DNA of 64,000 bases from Mycolicibacterium hodleri (GCF_025822245.1 NZ_JACKTL010000019.1:62001-126000), one strand, 5' to 3'. Positions 40,121 to 49,212 are shown, numbered from the stretch's first letter. The notes: generated by a model not told the origin, from the letters alone. A program made the numbers and translations.

Positions 40121-41203
40121 ATGGGCGACTCAACGCTGACCACTGACCTCGGCCGCGTGCTGGTGACCGGCGGCTCCGGTTTCGTCGGGACCAACCTCGT
40201 CACCGAGTTACTCGACCGCGGCCACGCCGTACGCTCCTTCGACCGCGCGCCGTCCCCCCTCCCCCCACGCGACCGGCTCGAGACCGTCGTCGGAGACATC
40301 ACCGACGCAGACGACGTCGCCCGTGCCGTCGAGGGCGTCGACACGGTCATCCACACCGCCGCGATCATCGACCTGATGGGTGGCGGATCGGCCCCGGCCC
40401 GCGAGCGCAGCTTCGCCGTCAACGTCGGCGGCACCAAGAACCTGGTGCACGCCGCCCAGGCCGCAGGGGTCAAGCGGTTCGTCTACACCGCGTCGAACAG
40501 CGTCGTGATGGGCGGACAATCCATCACCAACGGTGACGAGACCTTGCCCTACACAACGCGATTCGCCGATCTTTACACCGAGACCAAGGTGGTGGCCGAG
40601 AAGTTCGTGCTGTCGGCGAGCGGCCAGGGCGGGATGCTCACCTGTAGCATCCGGCCCAGCGGCATCTGGGGCCGCGGCGACCAGACGATGTTCCGCAAAC
40701 TGTTCGAGAGCGTGCTGGCCGGTCACGTCAAGGTGCTCGTCGGCAGCAAGGACGTCAAGCTCGACAACTCCTACGTGCACAATCTGATTCACGGTTTCAT
40801 CCTGGCCGCAGAGCATCTGGTGCCCGGCGGTTCGGCACCTGGGCAGGCCTACTTCGTCAACGACGGCGAACCCGTCAACATGTTCGAGTTCTCCCGACCC
40901 GTGATCGAGGCGTGCGGTCACCGCTGGCCCCGATTGCGGGTGTCCGGACGGCTGGTCCACGCGGTCATGTCGGCATGGCAGTGGCTGCACTTCCGCTTCG
41001 GACTCCCCCGCCCGCTGCTGGAACCCCTTGCCGTGGAGCGCGTTTACCTCGACAACTACTTCTCCACGGCCAAGGCCGAGCGCGACCTGGGGTACCGCCC
41101 GCTGTACACCACCGAGGCAGCCATGGCCGACTGCCTGCCGTACTACGTCGACCTGTACGCCAAGCTCAAGGATGCGGGCTCCCCCGTCCCCGCTCCTGCG
41201 TGA
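40121..41203 (+). CDS. 3-beta-hydroxysteroid dehydrogenase/isomerase-like protein (Rv1106c-like)
   Basis: A 360-residue extended SDR of the 3-beta-HSD family. NAD-binding GGSGFVGTNLVTELL, the acidic residue after the second strand (SFDRAP), DTVIHTAAIIDLM, catalytic Ser in TASNSV, Tyr-x3-Lys in YTETKVVAEKF, and RPSGIWGRGDQ that follows the active site. The C-terminal part has a membrane-facing hydrophobic stretch (AVMSAWQWLHFRFGLPRPLL) as in steroid dehydrogenases. It oxidises a 3-beta-hydroxysterol such as cholesterol to the 3-keto-4-ene product. The KstR-type site directly upstream supports a role in steroid catabolism. No operon partner. Confidence 0.88.
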   Translation: MGDSTLTTDLGRVLVTGGSGFVGTNLVTELLDRGHAVRSFDRAPSPLPPRDRLETVVGDITDADDVARAVEGVDTVIHTAAIIDLMGGGSAPARERSFAVNVGGTKNLVHAAQAAGVKRFVYTASNSVVMGGQSITNGDETLPYTTRFADLYTETKVVAEKFVLSASGQGGMLTCSIRPSGIWGRGDQTMFRKLFESVLAGHVKVLVGSKDVKLDNSYVHNLIHGFILAAEHLVPGGSAPGQAYFVNDGEPVNMFEFSRPVIEACGHRWPRLRVSGRLVHAVMSAWQWLHFRFGLPRPLLEPLAVERVYLDNYFSTAKAERDLGYRPLYTTEAAMADCLPYYVDLYAKLKDAGSPVPAPA

Positions 41204-41286
41204 ATCTTTGGCGCAAGCCCTGACAGGGCACCCCTGCCCGCCTAGCGTTGCTCTCGCACGGTCCGACTCGAGCGAGGGAGCTCATC

Positions 41287-42837
41287 ATGCCCGGCGGCAA
41301 ACCCAACATCCTGGTCATCTGGGGTGACGACATCGGCATCTCGAACCTGAGTTGCTACAGCGACGGCATGATGGGCTACCGGACGCCCAACATCGACCGC
41401 ATCGCCACCGAGGGCATGCGCTTCACCGATTCCTACGGCGAACAAAGCTGCACCGCGGGCCGGGCGGCCTTCATCAGCGGCCAAAGCGTGTACCGCACCG
41501 GAATGAGCAAGGTCGGCGTCCCCGGCGTCGACATCGGTTGGGCCGCCGAGGATCCCACCATCGCCGAACTGCTCAAACCGCTGGGCTATGGATGCGGACA
41601 ATTCGGCAAGAACCACTTCGGCGACCTGAACAAGTATCTGCCCACGGTGCACGGCTTCGACGAGTTCTACGGCAACCTCTACCACCTCAACGCCGAAGAG
41701 GAACCCGAGCAGTTCGACTACCCGCACAAGGACATGTTCCCGCGGCTCTACGAGTTGGCGCTGCCGCGCGGCGTCCTGGACTGCAAGGCCCTGTCCGAGG
41801 ATTCCACCGAGCCCGACGACGAGAAGTTCGGACCCGTCGGCAAGCAGACCATCACCGACACCGGCCCGTTGACCGCCAAGCGCATGGAGACCATCGACGA
41901 CGACATCGCCGACCGCACCGTCGAGTACATCACTCGGCAGCACGAAGCGGACACCCCGTTCTTCGTCTGGTGCAACTTCACCCACATGCACCTCTACACC
42001 CACCTGAAGCCGGGCAGCAAGGGCCAAGCCGGGATGTGGCAGTCCGAGTACCACGACGCGATGATCGACCACGACAAGAACGTGGGCACGGTGCTCGACG
42101 CTCTCGACGACCTCGGAATCGCCGACGACACCATCGTCATCTACTCCACGGACAACGGTCCCCACCGCAACAGCTGGCCAGATGCCGGCACCACCCCGTT
42201 CCGCAGCGAGAAGAACACCAACTGGGAGGGTGCCTACCGGGTGCCCGAGTTGATCCGCTGGCCCGGAAGGATCAAGGCGGGCAGCATCTCCAACGACATC
42301 GTCCAGCACCATGACTGGCTGCCGACGCTGCTCGCTGCGGCCGGTGACCCCGACGTCAGCGAGAAGTTGAAGAAGGGTCACGCGGCCGGCCGAGACGGCG
42401 ACACCGAATACAAGGTGCACATCGACGGCTTCAACCTGTTGCCGTATTTGATGGGCGAGGTCGAGAGCAGTCCGCGCCGCGGCTTCTTCTACTTCAACGA
42501 CGACGCGCAGATGGTGGGCATGCGTTTCGAGAACTGGAAGATCGTGTTCGCCGAGCAACGAGCACAGGGCACGCTGCGGACCTGGTCCGAGCCGTTCACC
42601 GAACTGCGGGTGCCCAAGCTGTTCAACCTGCGCACCGATCCTTTCGAATACGCCGACATCACGTCGAACACCTACTACGAGTGGTTCCTGCGCCGCGACT
42701 TCTTCGTCCTCTACGCCACCGCGATGGCGTCGATGTTCCTCGACACGTTCAAGGAGTTTCCACCTCGGCACCCGCCGGCCAGCTTCAGCATCGACCAGAT
42801 CGTGAAGAAGCTCGACGAATTCCTGGCCGCCGACTAG
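41287..42837 (+). CDS. arylsulfatase (type I, formylglycine-dependent)
   Basis: A 516-residue sulfatase from ATG 41287, with a GAGGGAG tract upstream. The metal-binding GDDIGISNLSCYS, the modification motif SCTAGRAAF (the Cys at 55 would become formylglycine; CxAxR variant), the second metal site VIYSTDNGPHRNSW and the active-site residues in GKNHFGDLN are present. It has no signal peptide, so is likely cytosolic. The TAG is followed immediately by the ATG of a HAD-type gene, and an FGE gene follows that, so the cassette carries its own activating enzyme. The substrate sulfate ester is unknown. An upstream in-frame ATG at 41248 is less likely, as it adds a non-conserved leader. Confidence 0.92.
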   Translation: MPGGKPNILVIWGDDIGISNLSCYSDGMMGYRTPNIDRIATEGMRFTDSYGEQSCTAGRAAFISGQSVYRTGMSKVGVPGVDIGWAAEDPTIAELLKPLGYGCGQFGKNHFGDLNKYLPTVHGFDEFYGNLYHLNAEEEPEQFDYPHKDMFPRLYELALPRGVLDCKALSEDSTEPDDEKFGPVGKQTITDTGPLTAKRMETIDDDIADRTVEYITRQHEADTPFFVWCNFTHMHLYTHLKPGSKGQAGMWQSEYHDAMIDHDKNVGTVLDALDDLGIADDTIVIYSTDNGPHRNSWPDAGTTPFRSEKNTNWEGAYRVPELIRWPGRIKAGSISNDIVQHHDWLPTLLAAAGDPDVSEKLKKGHAAGRDGDTEYKVHIDGFNLLPYLMGEVESSPRRGFFYFNDDAQMVGMRFENWKIVFAEQRAQGTLRTWSEPFTELRVPKLFNLRTDPFEYADITSNTYYEWFLRRDFFVLYATAMASMFLDTFKEFPPRHPPASFSIDQIVKKLDEFLAAD

Positions 42838-43722
42838 ATGCTGGAGTCCTGGAAGGATGGGGCCACGAAGTCGGCGATCGTCGACTTCGTGGAGGGTACG
42901 GCCACCGACCTCCCTCCCGAGGAACGAGTCGCGGTGTTCGACAACGACGGCACCCTGTGGTGTGAAAAGCCGATGTACGTCCAACTCGACTTCCTGCTGC
43001 GCAGGTTCGCCGAACAGGCCGAAGCCGACCCGTCGCTGCGGGGCGAGCAGCCCTACCGGGCGGCCTACACCGGTGACCTGACGTGGTTGGACAATGCCGT
43101 CACCAAGCACTACCAGGGTGACGACTCAGACCTGAAACCGCTCGTGGCAGCAGTACTCGACTCCCAACACGACATCACCGTCGACGAGCTGGCAGCGCGG
43201 GTGACGACGTTCTTCGCCGACGCGAAGCACCCGACGCTGGATCGGCCGTACACCGAATGTGGCTACGTCCCAATGGTCGAGTTGTTGCGCTACCTGGAGT
43301 CCCACGGTTTCACCAACTACGTCGTCTCCGGCGGCGGACGCGACTTCATGCGTCCGATCACGTGGCGGCTCTACGGGATTCCGCCCGAACGGGTGGTCGG
43401 CAGTTCGGTGGGCCTCGTCTATCGCGAGGGACACCTCTACACGACGTCCACTCCGGAGTTCTTGGACGACGGGCCCGTCAAGCCCGCGCGGCTGTGGGAC
43501 CGCATCGGTCGGCGGCCGATCCTTGCTGCGGGAAACTCCAACGGCGACGTCGAGATGCTGGAGTTCACCCACGGTCTGAAGCTGCTCGTCCGGCACGACG
43601 ACGCCGACCGCGAATTCGCCTACGTCACCGGCGCGGAGCGGGCGCTGGCGGACGCCGAGAAGGGCGGCTGGACCGTGGTGAGCATGCGCGAGGACTGGGC
43701 GAAGGTCTTTGGCTCCCGCTGA
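42838..43722 (+). CDS. HAD-superfamily hydrolase
   Basis: A 294-residue haloacid dehalogenase-type phosphatase. Motif I is VFDNDGTLW with the nucleophilic aspartate and a second aspartate two residues on; motif II is NYVVSGGGRDF; motif III/IV are PVKPARLWD and AAGNSNGDVEML. It has a large cap between motifs I and II. It probably dephosphorylates a small molecule or protein. Starting at the base after the sulfatase stop, it is presumably in the same operon, and its role may be in handling a sulfate/phosphate substrate or product. Confidence 0.85.
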   Translation: MLESWKDGATKSAIVDFVEGTATDLPPEERVAVFDNDGTLWCEKPMYVQLDFLLRRFAEQAEADPSLRGEQPYRAAYTGDLTWLDNAVTKHYQGDDSDLKPLVAAVLDSQHDITVDELAARVTTFFADAKHPTLDRPYTECGYVPMVELLRYLESHGFTNYVVSGGGRDFMRPITWRLYGIPPERVVGSSVGLVYREGHLYTTSTPEFLDDGPVKPARLWDRIGRRPILAAGNSNGDVEMLEFTHGLKLLVRHDDADREFAYVTGAERALADAEKGGWTVVSMREDWAKVFGSR

Positions 43723-43758
43723 CCGTCGCGTGTGCGCACAGATCGCGAAAGTGAGCGA

Positions 43759-44670
43759 ATGACCGACCCCACAGCACACCCGATGACGGGTGGCGACGGC
43801 TTCGCGTGGATCCCGCCACAGACCGCCACGCTCGGCTCCGACGCGCACTACGCCGAGGAGGCGCCCGTCCGCGACGTCACGGTCGGCGGCTTCTGGATGC
43901 ACACCCATCAGGTGACCAACGCCGACTTCGCGGCGTTCGTCGACGCCACCGGCTACCGCACCGTGGCGGAACGGCCCCTCGACCCGGACGACTACCCGGG
44001 CGCCCCACCAGAGAACCTGCACCCCGGGTCGATGGTCTTTCACCGCACCCCGGGACCGGTCGACCTGCGCCATCTGAGCCAGTGGTGGACCTGGACGCCG
44101 GGCGCCTGCTGGAACCACCCCCGCGGACCGCGGTCGACGACGCGGGGCCGCGAGCGGCATCCCGTCGTCCACGTCGCCTTCGAGGACGCCGCGGCGTACG
44201 CCGACTGGGCACACCTCAGCCTGCCGACCGAGGCGCAGTGGGAGGTCGCCGCCCGCGGCGGACTGGACGGCGCGACCTACACCTGGGGTGACGAGCCGGA
44301 ACGGCCCGGCCAGCGACTCGCCAACTACTGGCACGGTGAATTCCCCTACCTGCCCGACACCGGCTACGGCACCACCCTCGCCGTCGGCAGCTTCGCGCCC
44401 AACGGGTACGGCCTCTTCGACATGGCGGGCAACGCCTGGGAGTGGACAGCCGACTGGTGGTCGGACACCACCGACGTCGAATCCTGCTGCGCCGCAGACA
44501 GTTACGATCCGGCCCAGCCACAGTTCGCCCGGGGGCGCAAGGTCGTGAAGGGAGGGTCGTTCCTGTGCGCGGACGGCTACTGCCTGCGGTACCGTCCCGC
44601 GGCGCGCCGCCCCCAGATGGTCGACACCGGGATGAGCCACATCGGGTTCCGCTGCATTCGGACGCCGTGA
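43759..44670 (+). CDS. formylglycine-generating enzyme (sulfatase-modifying factor)
   Basis: A 303-residue SUMF1/FGE-type oxidase that converts the sulfatase Cys to formylglycine with O2 and copper. The family elements are YAEEAPVRDVTVGGFWMHTH with TNADFAAFVDATGY, GRERHPVVHVAFEDAAAYAD, LPTEAQWEVAARGGLDG, GLFDMAGNAWEWTADWW and the active-site GGSFLCADGYCLRYRPAAR with both copper-binding cysteines (C270, C275). It lies 36 nt after the HAD gene. ATG 43759 is chosen; no strong ribosome site is seen. Its presence next to the sulfatase shows that the sulfatase is of the Cys type and is activated locally. Confidence 0.93.
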   Translation: MTDPTAHPMTGGDGFAWIPPQTATLGSDAHYAEEAPVRDVTVGGFWMHTHQVTNADFAAFVDATGYRTVAERPLDPDDYPGAPPENLHPGSMVFHRTPGPVDLRHLSQWWTWTPGACWNHPRGPRSTTRGRERHPVVHVAFEDAAAYADWAHLSLPTEAQWEVAARGGLDGATYTWGDEPERPGQRLANYWHGEFPYLPDTGYGTTLAVGSFAPNGYGLFDMAGNAWEWTADWWSDTTDVESCCAADSYDPAQPQFARGRKVVKGGSFLCADGYCLRYRPAARRPQMVDTGMSHIGFRCIRTP

Positions 44671-44723
44671 CGTCACCCGAGAGCCCAACCCTGGTGAACC
44701 GCGCCCGTCTAGGCAATGATGCC

Positions 44724-44737
44724 TGCAACACGTTCTA
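44724..44737. promoter_or_regulatory. KstR-type operator upstream of the SDR operon
   Basis: TGCAACACGTTCTA matches TnnAACnnGTTnnA at every fixed position and lies 17 nt before ATG 44755. It is the second such site in the window (first at 40093), both in front of steroid-type dehydrogenase genes. Confidence 0.72.
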
Positions 44738-44754
44738 GTCGACGAGGGAGTTGC

Positions 44755-45822
44755 ATGACGGACGCCGTACTGGTGACGGGAGCCTTCGGGCTGGTGGGAT
44801 CCTCGACGGTGAAGCGGCTCGCCGCCGACGGCCGTCGGGTGGTGGCCACCGACCTCGACGTCGCGGCCAACCGCAAGGCCGCCGACAAGCTTCCGCCGGG
44901 TGTCGAGGTGCAGTACGCCGACCTGACCGACCCCGCCGCGGTGGACGCGCTGCTCGCGGCCGTCGCACCGGCGGCGATCGTCCACCTCGCCGCGATCATC
45001 CCGCCGTTCATCTACACGAGGAAGGCGCTCGCCGAGAAGGTGAACGTCGGAGCGACGCGCTCCCTGCTGGCGGCCGCGGAGAAGCAGCCCCGCCCGCCGC
45101 GGTTCGTCCTGGCGTCCAGCATCGCGGTCTACGGGGCACGCAACCCGTACACCCACCCCGACCCGTTGACCGCGGACACCCCACTCGACCCGGCCGACGT
45201 CTACGGCGCACACAAGGTCGCGGCCGAGGCGCTGGTCCGGGCGTCGACGCTGGACTGGGTGATCCTGCGCCTCGGCGGGGTGCTGACCGTCGACCCCGCG
45301 GCTTACATGAAGATGGACAACCTGTACTTCGAGGGCGTGCTGCCCGTCGACGGCCGGATCCAGACCGTCGACGTGCGCGACGTGGCTCGCGCCTTCGCGG
45401 CGGCCACCACCGCCGACGCGGTCGGCGAGACGCTGCTCGTCGGGGGCGACGACACCCACCGCCTGGTCCAGGGTGACGTCGCACCCGCAATGGCCGCGGC
45501 GATGGGTCTGGTCGGCGGGCTGCCGACCGGCCTGAAGGGCGACCCGGCCAGCGACGCCGACTGGTTCAACACCGACTGGATGGACACCACTCGCGCGCAG
45601 GAAGTGCTCAAGTACCAACACCATTCGTGGCCGGAGATGCTCATCGAGACCGCCAACAAAGCCGGCGCCACCCGTCACCTGCTGCGCGTCGCCGCACCGC
45701 TGACCAAGGCGATCTTCACTCGCCGCGCGGCGTATCACGGCCGCACCGAGCCGTACGCCGACCCGTGGGGCGCGATCGCCAAGAAGTGGGCCGACCCTCG
45801 GCCGGACGGGGTCGTCGCGTGA
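44755..45822 (+). CDS. NAD(P)-dependent epimerase/dehydratase-type extended SDR
   Basis: A 355-residue extended SDR. TGAFGLVGSSTVKRLAADG is the Rossmann glycine motif, ATDLDV the following acidic residue, VHLAAIIPPF, then ASSIAVYG (catalytic Ser) and VYGAHKVAAEALV (Tyr-x3-Lys). C-terminal substrate domain of about 130 residues. ATG 44755 has a CGAGGGAG tract 5-6 nt upstream. It likely oxidises or reduces a hydroxyl group on a lipid or steroid; the KstR-type operator 17 nt before the start supports a steroid link. Its TGA overlaps the GTG of the next SDR gene. Confidence 0.83.
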   Translation: MTDAVLVTGAFGLVGSSTVKRLAADGRRVVATDLDVAANRKAADKLPPGVEVQYADLTDPAAVDALLAAVAPAAIVHLAAIIPPFIYTRKALAEKVNVGATRSLLAAAEKQPRPPRFVLASSIAVYGARNPYTHPDPLTADTPLDPADVYGAHKVAAEALVRASTLDWVILRLGGVLTVDPAAYMKMDNLYFEGVLPVDGRIQTVDVRDVARAFAAATTADAVGETLLVGGDDTHRLVQGDVAPAMAAAMGLVGGLPTGLKGDPASDADWFNTDWMDTTRAQEVLKYQHHSWPEMLIETANKAGATRHLLRVAAPLTKAIFTRRAAYHGRTEPYADPWGAIAKKWADPRPDGVVA

Positions 45823-46568
45823 GAACGGCCGTCGTCGTCGGAGGGGCCTCGGGCATCGGCTGGGCGTCGGCCCGGGCACTGGCCGCCGACGGGTACCGGG
45901 TCGTCGTCGCCGACCTCAACGGCGACGCCGCCACCGCGCGGGCGACCGAACTGGGCGATCCACACCGCGGGGAAGTCGTCGACGTCGCCGACGAGTCCTC
46001 CGTCGCAACGCTTTTCGAGACCATCGGCGCGTGCGATGCGGTCGTCAGCTGCGCAGGCTTCTCCACCTTCGGCCCCATCGTCGACCTTCCGGTCGAGCAG
46101 TTCCGCTCGGTCGTCGACGTGTGCCTGACCGGGGCCTTCATCGTCGCCAAGTACGCGGGCCGCCACTTGGTGGACGGCGGATCGCTGGTGTTGATCTCCT
46201 CGCTCAACGCCCGCCAGCCCGCCATCGGCATGAGCGCCTACTGCTCGGCGAAGGCCGGCCTGTCGATGCTGACGCAGGTCGCCGCGCTCGAACTCGCACC
46301 GCGCGGCATCCGGGTCAACGCCGTCGCACCGGGATTCGTGCTCACCCCGCTCACCGAGGGCGCCGCCCTGGTGCCCGGCGTCGTCGAGGAGTACGTCGAG
46401 AACACGCCGCTGGGCCGGTCGGGCACGCCGGAGGACGTCGCCGAGGCCGTCCTGTACCTGACCAAGGCGGCGTGGCTCACCGGCGAGGTGCTGGACCTCA
46501 ACGGTGGCGCACACCTGAAGCGTTATCCCGACATCCTGGGCCACCTGACGAAACTGGGAGCGCCGTAG
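45819..46568 (+). CDS. classical short-chain dehydrogenase/reductase
   Basis: A 249-residue SDR from GTG 45819, overlapping the upstream stop. VVVGGASGIGWASARALAAD is the NAD(P)-binding motif, ADLNGD shows an acidic residue consistent with NAD preference, VSCAGFSTFGP, ISSLNARQ (catalytic Ser), YCSAKAG (Tyr-x3-Lys) and NAVAPGFVLTPLTEG follow. It may act on the product of the preceding SDR, in the same KstR-type regulated operon. The downstream AI-2E permease gene begins 10 nt later. Confidence 0.88.
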   Translation: MRTAVVVGGASGIGWASARALAADGYRVVVADLNGDAATARATELGDPHRGEVVDVADESSVATLFETIGACDAVVSCAGFSTFGPIVDLPVEQFRSVVDVCLTGAFIVAKYAGRHLVDGGSLVLISSLNARQPAIGMSAYCSAKAGLSMLTQVAALELAPRGIRVNAVAPGFVLTPLTEGAALVPGVVEEYVENTPLGRSGTPEDVAEAVLYLTKAAWLTGEVLDLNGGAHLKRYPDILGHLTKLGAP

Positions 46569-46578
46569 GCTCGTCGCC

Positions 46579-47793
46579 GTGGCCATGACGACGGAGTTCA
46601 CCGAAACCCAGAAGCGCGCGCTGGCCGTCGCGGTCGTCGTCGCCCTGGCCTTCGGCGCGTACTTCCTTCGCGGCTACTTCGTGCTCGTCGTCGTGGCCGC
46701 GGTCGCCGCCTACCTCTTCAACCCGCTGTTCAACTGGTTCCTCACCCGGTTCAGCCGCGGGCTGTCGGTGACGTTCACGTTGTTGGCGGCGATCTTCGCG
46801 GTGATCATCCCGGTGGGCCTGCTGATCCTGCTGGCCGTCGTGCAGATCAGCGCCATGGTGCGCAGCGTGTCGGACTGGGTGTCGCGGACCGACCTCAACT
46901 CCCTCGGCGACCACGCGCTCAAGTGGACCAACGACGCCGTCGACAAGATCCCGTTCCTCGGCGACGTGCAGGTGACGCCGCAACTGCTGCAGGAGAAGAT
47001 GAGCAGCTTCGCCCAGAGCGCAGGCCAATACGCGCTTGGCGCGCTGGAGGGCGCCGTGGGTGGACTCGCCGGAGGGCTCACCGCGGCCGTCCTGTTCATC
47101 TACGTGTTCATCTCGCTGCTCTCCAATCGCGAACGCGTGCAAACGCTGATCCGCAAGCTCAACCCGCTCGGCGAGGACGTCACCGATCTCTATCTCGAGA
47201 AGATGGGCGCGATGGTGCGCGGCGCGGTGTTCGGCCAGTTCGTCATCGCGCTGGCCCAGGGGTTGGCGGGCGCGGTGTCGATCTACCTCGCCGGCTTCCA
47301 CGACGGTTTCTTCATCTTCGCGATCCTGCTCACCGCGCTGTCGGTGATCCCGCTCGGCGGCGGCATCGTGAGCATCCCGTTCGGCGTCGGAATGATGTTG
47401 TTCGGCAACGTCTTCGGTGGGCTCTTCGTCATCGCCTGGCACCTGATCGTCGTGACCAACATCGACAACGTGCTGCGGCCGATCCTCATCCCGCGGGCGG
47501 CCCGCCTGGACTCCGCGCTCATGCTGCTGGCCGTCTTCGCCGGCATCACGATGTTCGGCTTCATGGGCATCGTCATCGGTCCGGTGCTGATGATCGTCAT
47601 CGTCACCACCGTGAGCGTCTACCTCGCGGTGTTCAAGGGCGTGCCGATCGACGACCCCGACGACGACGAGGACAAGGGACCGGGGCCCGTCGCCCGACTG
47701 GTCGACAAGGCGCGCACGCGCATGTGGGGCCACCGCGACCGCAAACGGCGCGAGGCCCAGGCCGTGGCTACTCCGCAGCCAGCCGAGACGTGA
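46579..47793 (+). CDS. AI-2E family transporter (Rv1101c-like permease)
   Basis: A 404-residue membrane protein from GTG 46579 (or ATG 46585). It has two helices at the start (VAVVVALAFGAYFLRGYF), a soluble middle (DWVSRTDLNSLGDHALKW), and four to five C-terminal helices with LTALSVIPLGGGIVSIPFGV and NVLRPILIPRAARLDSALML, the diagnostic motif of the family. It was named after E. coli TqsA/YdgG, but the cargo in actinobacteria is unknown; Na+/H+ exchange is also reported in the family. The acidic C-terminal tail (DDPDDDEDKG) is cytosolic. Its end overlaps the opposing dienelactone hydrolase gene by 26 nt. Confidence 0.85.
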   Translation: MAMTTEFTETQKRALAVAVVVALAFGAYFLRGYFVLVVVAAVAAYLFNPLFNWFLTRFSRGLSVTFTLLAAIFAVIIPVGLLILLAVVQISAMVRSVSDWVSRTDLNSLGDHALKWTNDAVDKIPFLGDVQVTPQLLQEKMSSFAQSAGQYALGALEGAVGGLAGGLTAAVLFIYVFISLLSNRERVQTLIRKLNPLGEDVTDLYLEKMGAMVRGAVFGQFVIALAQGLAGAVSIYLAGFHDGFFIFAILLTALSVIPLGGGIVSIPFGVGMMLFGNVFGGLFVIAWHLIVVTNIDNVLRPILIPRAARLDSALMLLAVFAGITMFGFMGIVIGPVLMIVIVTTVSVYLAVFKGVPIDDPDDDEDKGPGPVARLVDKARTRMWGHRDRKRREAQAVATPQPAET

Positions 47794-48571
47794 GGAAGTC
47801 GACGACCCTCTTGCGGGCCTCGTAGGCCGGGTGACCCTCCACCTCGCGAACCTCGAGCGTCAGCACGGAGTGGGCCATCTTCCCGAACCCGTGCTCGTTG
47901 CCCTTCTTCGAATTGATCTCGATCACCTCGAAGGCGTCCCCGAGCCGGGCCTTCAGCGTGGTGAAGCGCGCGGCGGGCGACAACGGGTCCTCGCTGAACC
48001 GCAGCCCCAGCGCGCACAGGCCGTCCTCGGCGACCCGACGTTCGACGACCTTCAGCTCTGCCTCCGAAAGACCCGGATCGGCCTTGTGCTTGGCGGTCAG
48101 CCCGATCGGCAGTGACGGCTGGCTCAGCACGGGCGCCAGCACGCTGTCGTCCACCGCGGCCGCCAGGGCGAACCCTCCGCTCCAGCACTCTCCGATGACG
48201 CCGACGCCCTTGCCCGGCGTCCGCTCGTTGAGGTCACGGGCCAACGCCCGCAGGTAGTGGGCGACGGGCCGGTCGGCGTTGGTCGCGAAGGCCGCGAACT
48301 CCTTGGCCACGCACCCGCGCAGCATCACCGGAACCGCACCCGGCCGGATGCCCTTGGCTCCCGGCGTGCCGTATAGCGAGGGACACGCCACGGTGAAGCC
48401 GTTGTCCACCAGGTGGTTTCCCAACGCCAGCACCCCTGGGTGGATGCCGGGCATCTCCGGGATCAGCACGACGCCGGGGCCCTCGCCCTTGCGGTAGACG
48501 TCGTAGGTGTAGCCCTCGGCGGTGAAGGGCGCGACGGCCCATCCGGTGAGGTCTGATTCCGGTCCGGGCAT
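47768..48571 (-). CDS. dienelactone hydrolase family protein
   Basis: A 267-residue alpha/beta hydrolase from ATG 48571, with AGGAG just upstream. The nucleophile elbow is GVIGECWSGGFAL, with Cys replacing Ser as in dienelactone hydrolases, and the catalytic His is in NEHGFGKM; the Asp lies between, in the SEDPLSP region. The N-terminal VVLIPEMPGIHPGVLAL contributes the oxyanion strand. It hydrolyses lactones such as dienelactone or related esters. It starts 8 nt after the upstream DUF4245 gene stop, so the two may be in one operon. Confidence 0.85.
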   Translation of the reverse strand: MPGPESDLTGWAVAPFTAEGYTYDVYRKGEGPGVVLIPEMPGIHPGVLALGNHLVDNGFTVACPSLYGTPGAKGIRPGAVPVMLRGCVAKEFAAFATNADRPVAHYLRALARDLNERTPGKGVGVIGECWSGGFALAAAVDDSVLAPVLSQPSLPIGLTAKHKADPGLSEAELKVVERRVAEDGLCALGLRFSEDPLSPAARFTTLKARLGDAFEVIEINSKKGNEHGFGKMAHSVLTLEVREVEGHPAYEARKRVVDFLTSRLAAE

Positions 48572-48579
48572 TTGTTCTC

Positions 48580-49212
48580 CTAGACGACGGGCAGCGGAGG
48601 CTGCGACTGCGTGGCCGCCGCCAGCGTACGGTACTCGGCGGTACCCGCCGGTCCGGTTACCGCAATCTGCGCCGGGCCCGTCGGACCCGCGAGGCGGGTC
48701 GTCCACACCGGGCGGGAGTCGTCGCCGCCCTCGTAGACGATCCAGCGCACGCCGTCGACGTCCTGGGTTCCCGTGGGCACCACGTCGGCGTCGATCCACC
48801 TGACGAGGCTCGGCTCGTCGGCGTCGCTCTGAATCAGGCTGATGAACATCCCCGTCGGGGCCAGGAAACCGGTCCGGGAGATGACCGCCCGCGCCGGACG
48901 TCCGTTCTCGCTGCGGCCCCCGTCGATGCTGGCGCGCGAACCGGAGTTGGCGTGCCACCCGTCGGGCAACCGCGGCAAACGGATCGGAATCTTCAGCGTC
49001 TGCGCGTCGGCCTTCATCGCCGCGGCGGTGTCATACGGCATCACAGGACCCTGACCAGGCCCGTTCGGCGCAAAGGAGCACATTCCCAGCACCCCCGCCA
49101 GCAGGATGCAGACCAGGACCAGCGGCGCCATCGACCAGAACATGTCGCGGCCGTCCTGCAGGAGCCGCGACTTGGCCGGCTTTGGTTCCGGAGCCGCCTG
49201 GGGTGTGGTCAC
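48580..49212 (-). CDS. DUF4245 single-pass membrane protein (Rv1100-like)
   Basis: A 210-residue protein from GTG 49212. A short cytosolic N-terminus, a membrane helix (WSMAPLVLVCILLAGVLGMC) and an extracytoplasmic domain with PRLPDGWHANSGSRASIDGG, RTGFLAPTGMFISLIQSDAD and WIVYEGGDDSRPVWT. Position next to glpX matches Rv1100. It has no enzyme motif. Longer frames upstream cross the divergent glpX start and are rejected. Function unknown. Confidence 0.85.
   Translation of the reverse strand: MTTPQAAPEPKPAKSRLLQDGRDMFWSMAPLVLVCILLAGVLGMCSFAPNGPGQGPVMPYDTAAAMKADAQTLKIPIRLPRLPDGWHANSGSRASIDGGRSENGRPARAVISRTGFLAPTGMFISLIQSDADEPSLVRWIDADVVPTGTQDVDGVRWIVYEGGDDSRPVWTTRLAGPTGPAQIAVTGPAGTAEYRTLAAATQSQPPLPVV

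Noticed and set aside
41242..43110. Long minus-strand open frame (622 codons) opposite the sulfatase
   Set aside because: It is the antisense shadow of a gene with high third-position GC; it has no family-like sequence and the plus strand carries a complete sulfatase and HAD gene.
43126..45879. Minus-strand open frame of 917 codons
   Set aside because: Covers parts of the HAD, FGE and SDR genes on the other strand; low-complexity Arg/Gly/Val composition typical of an antisense shadow.
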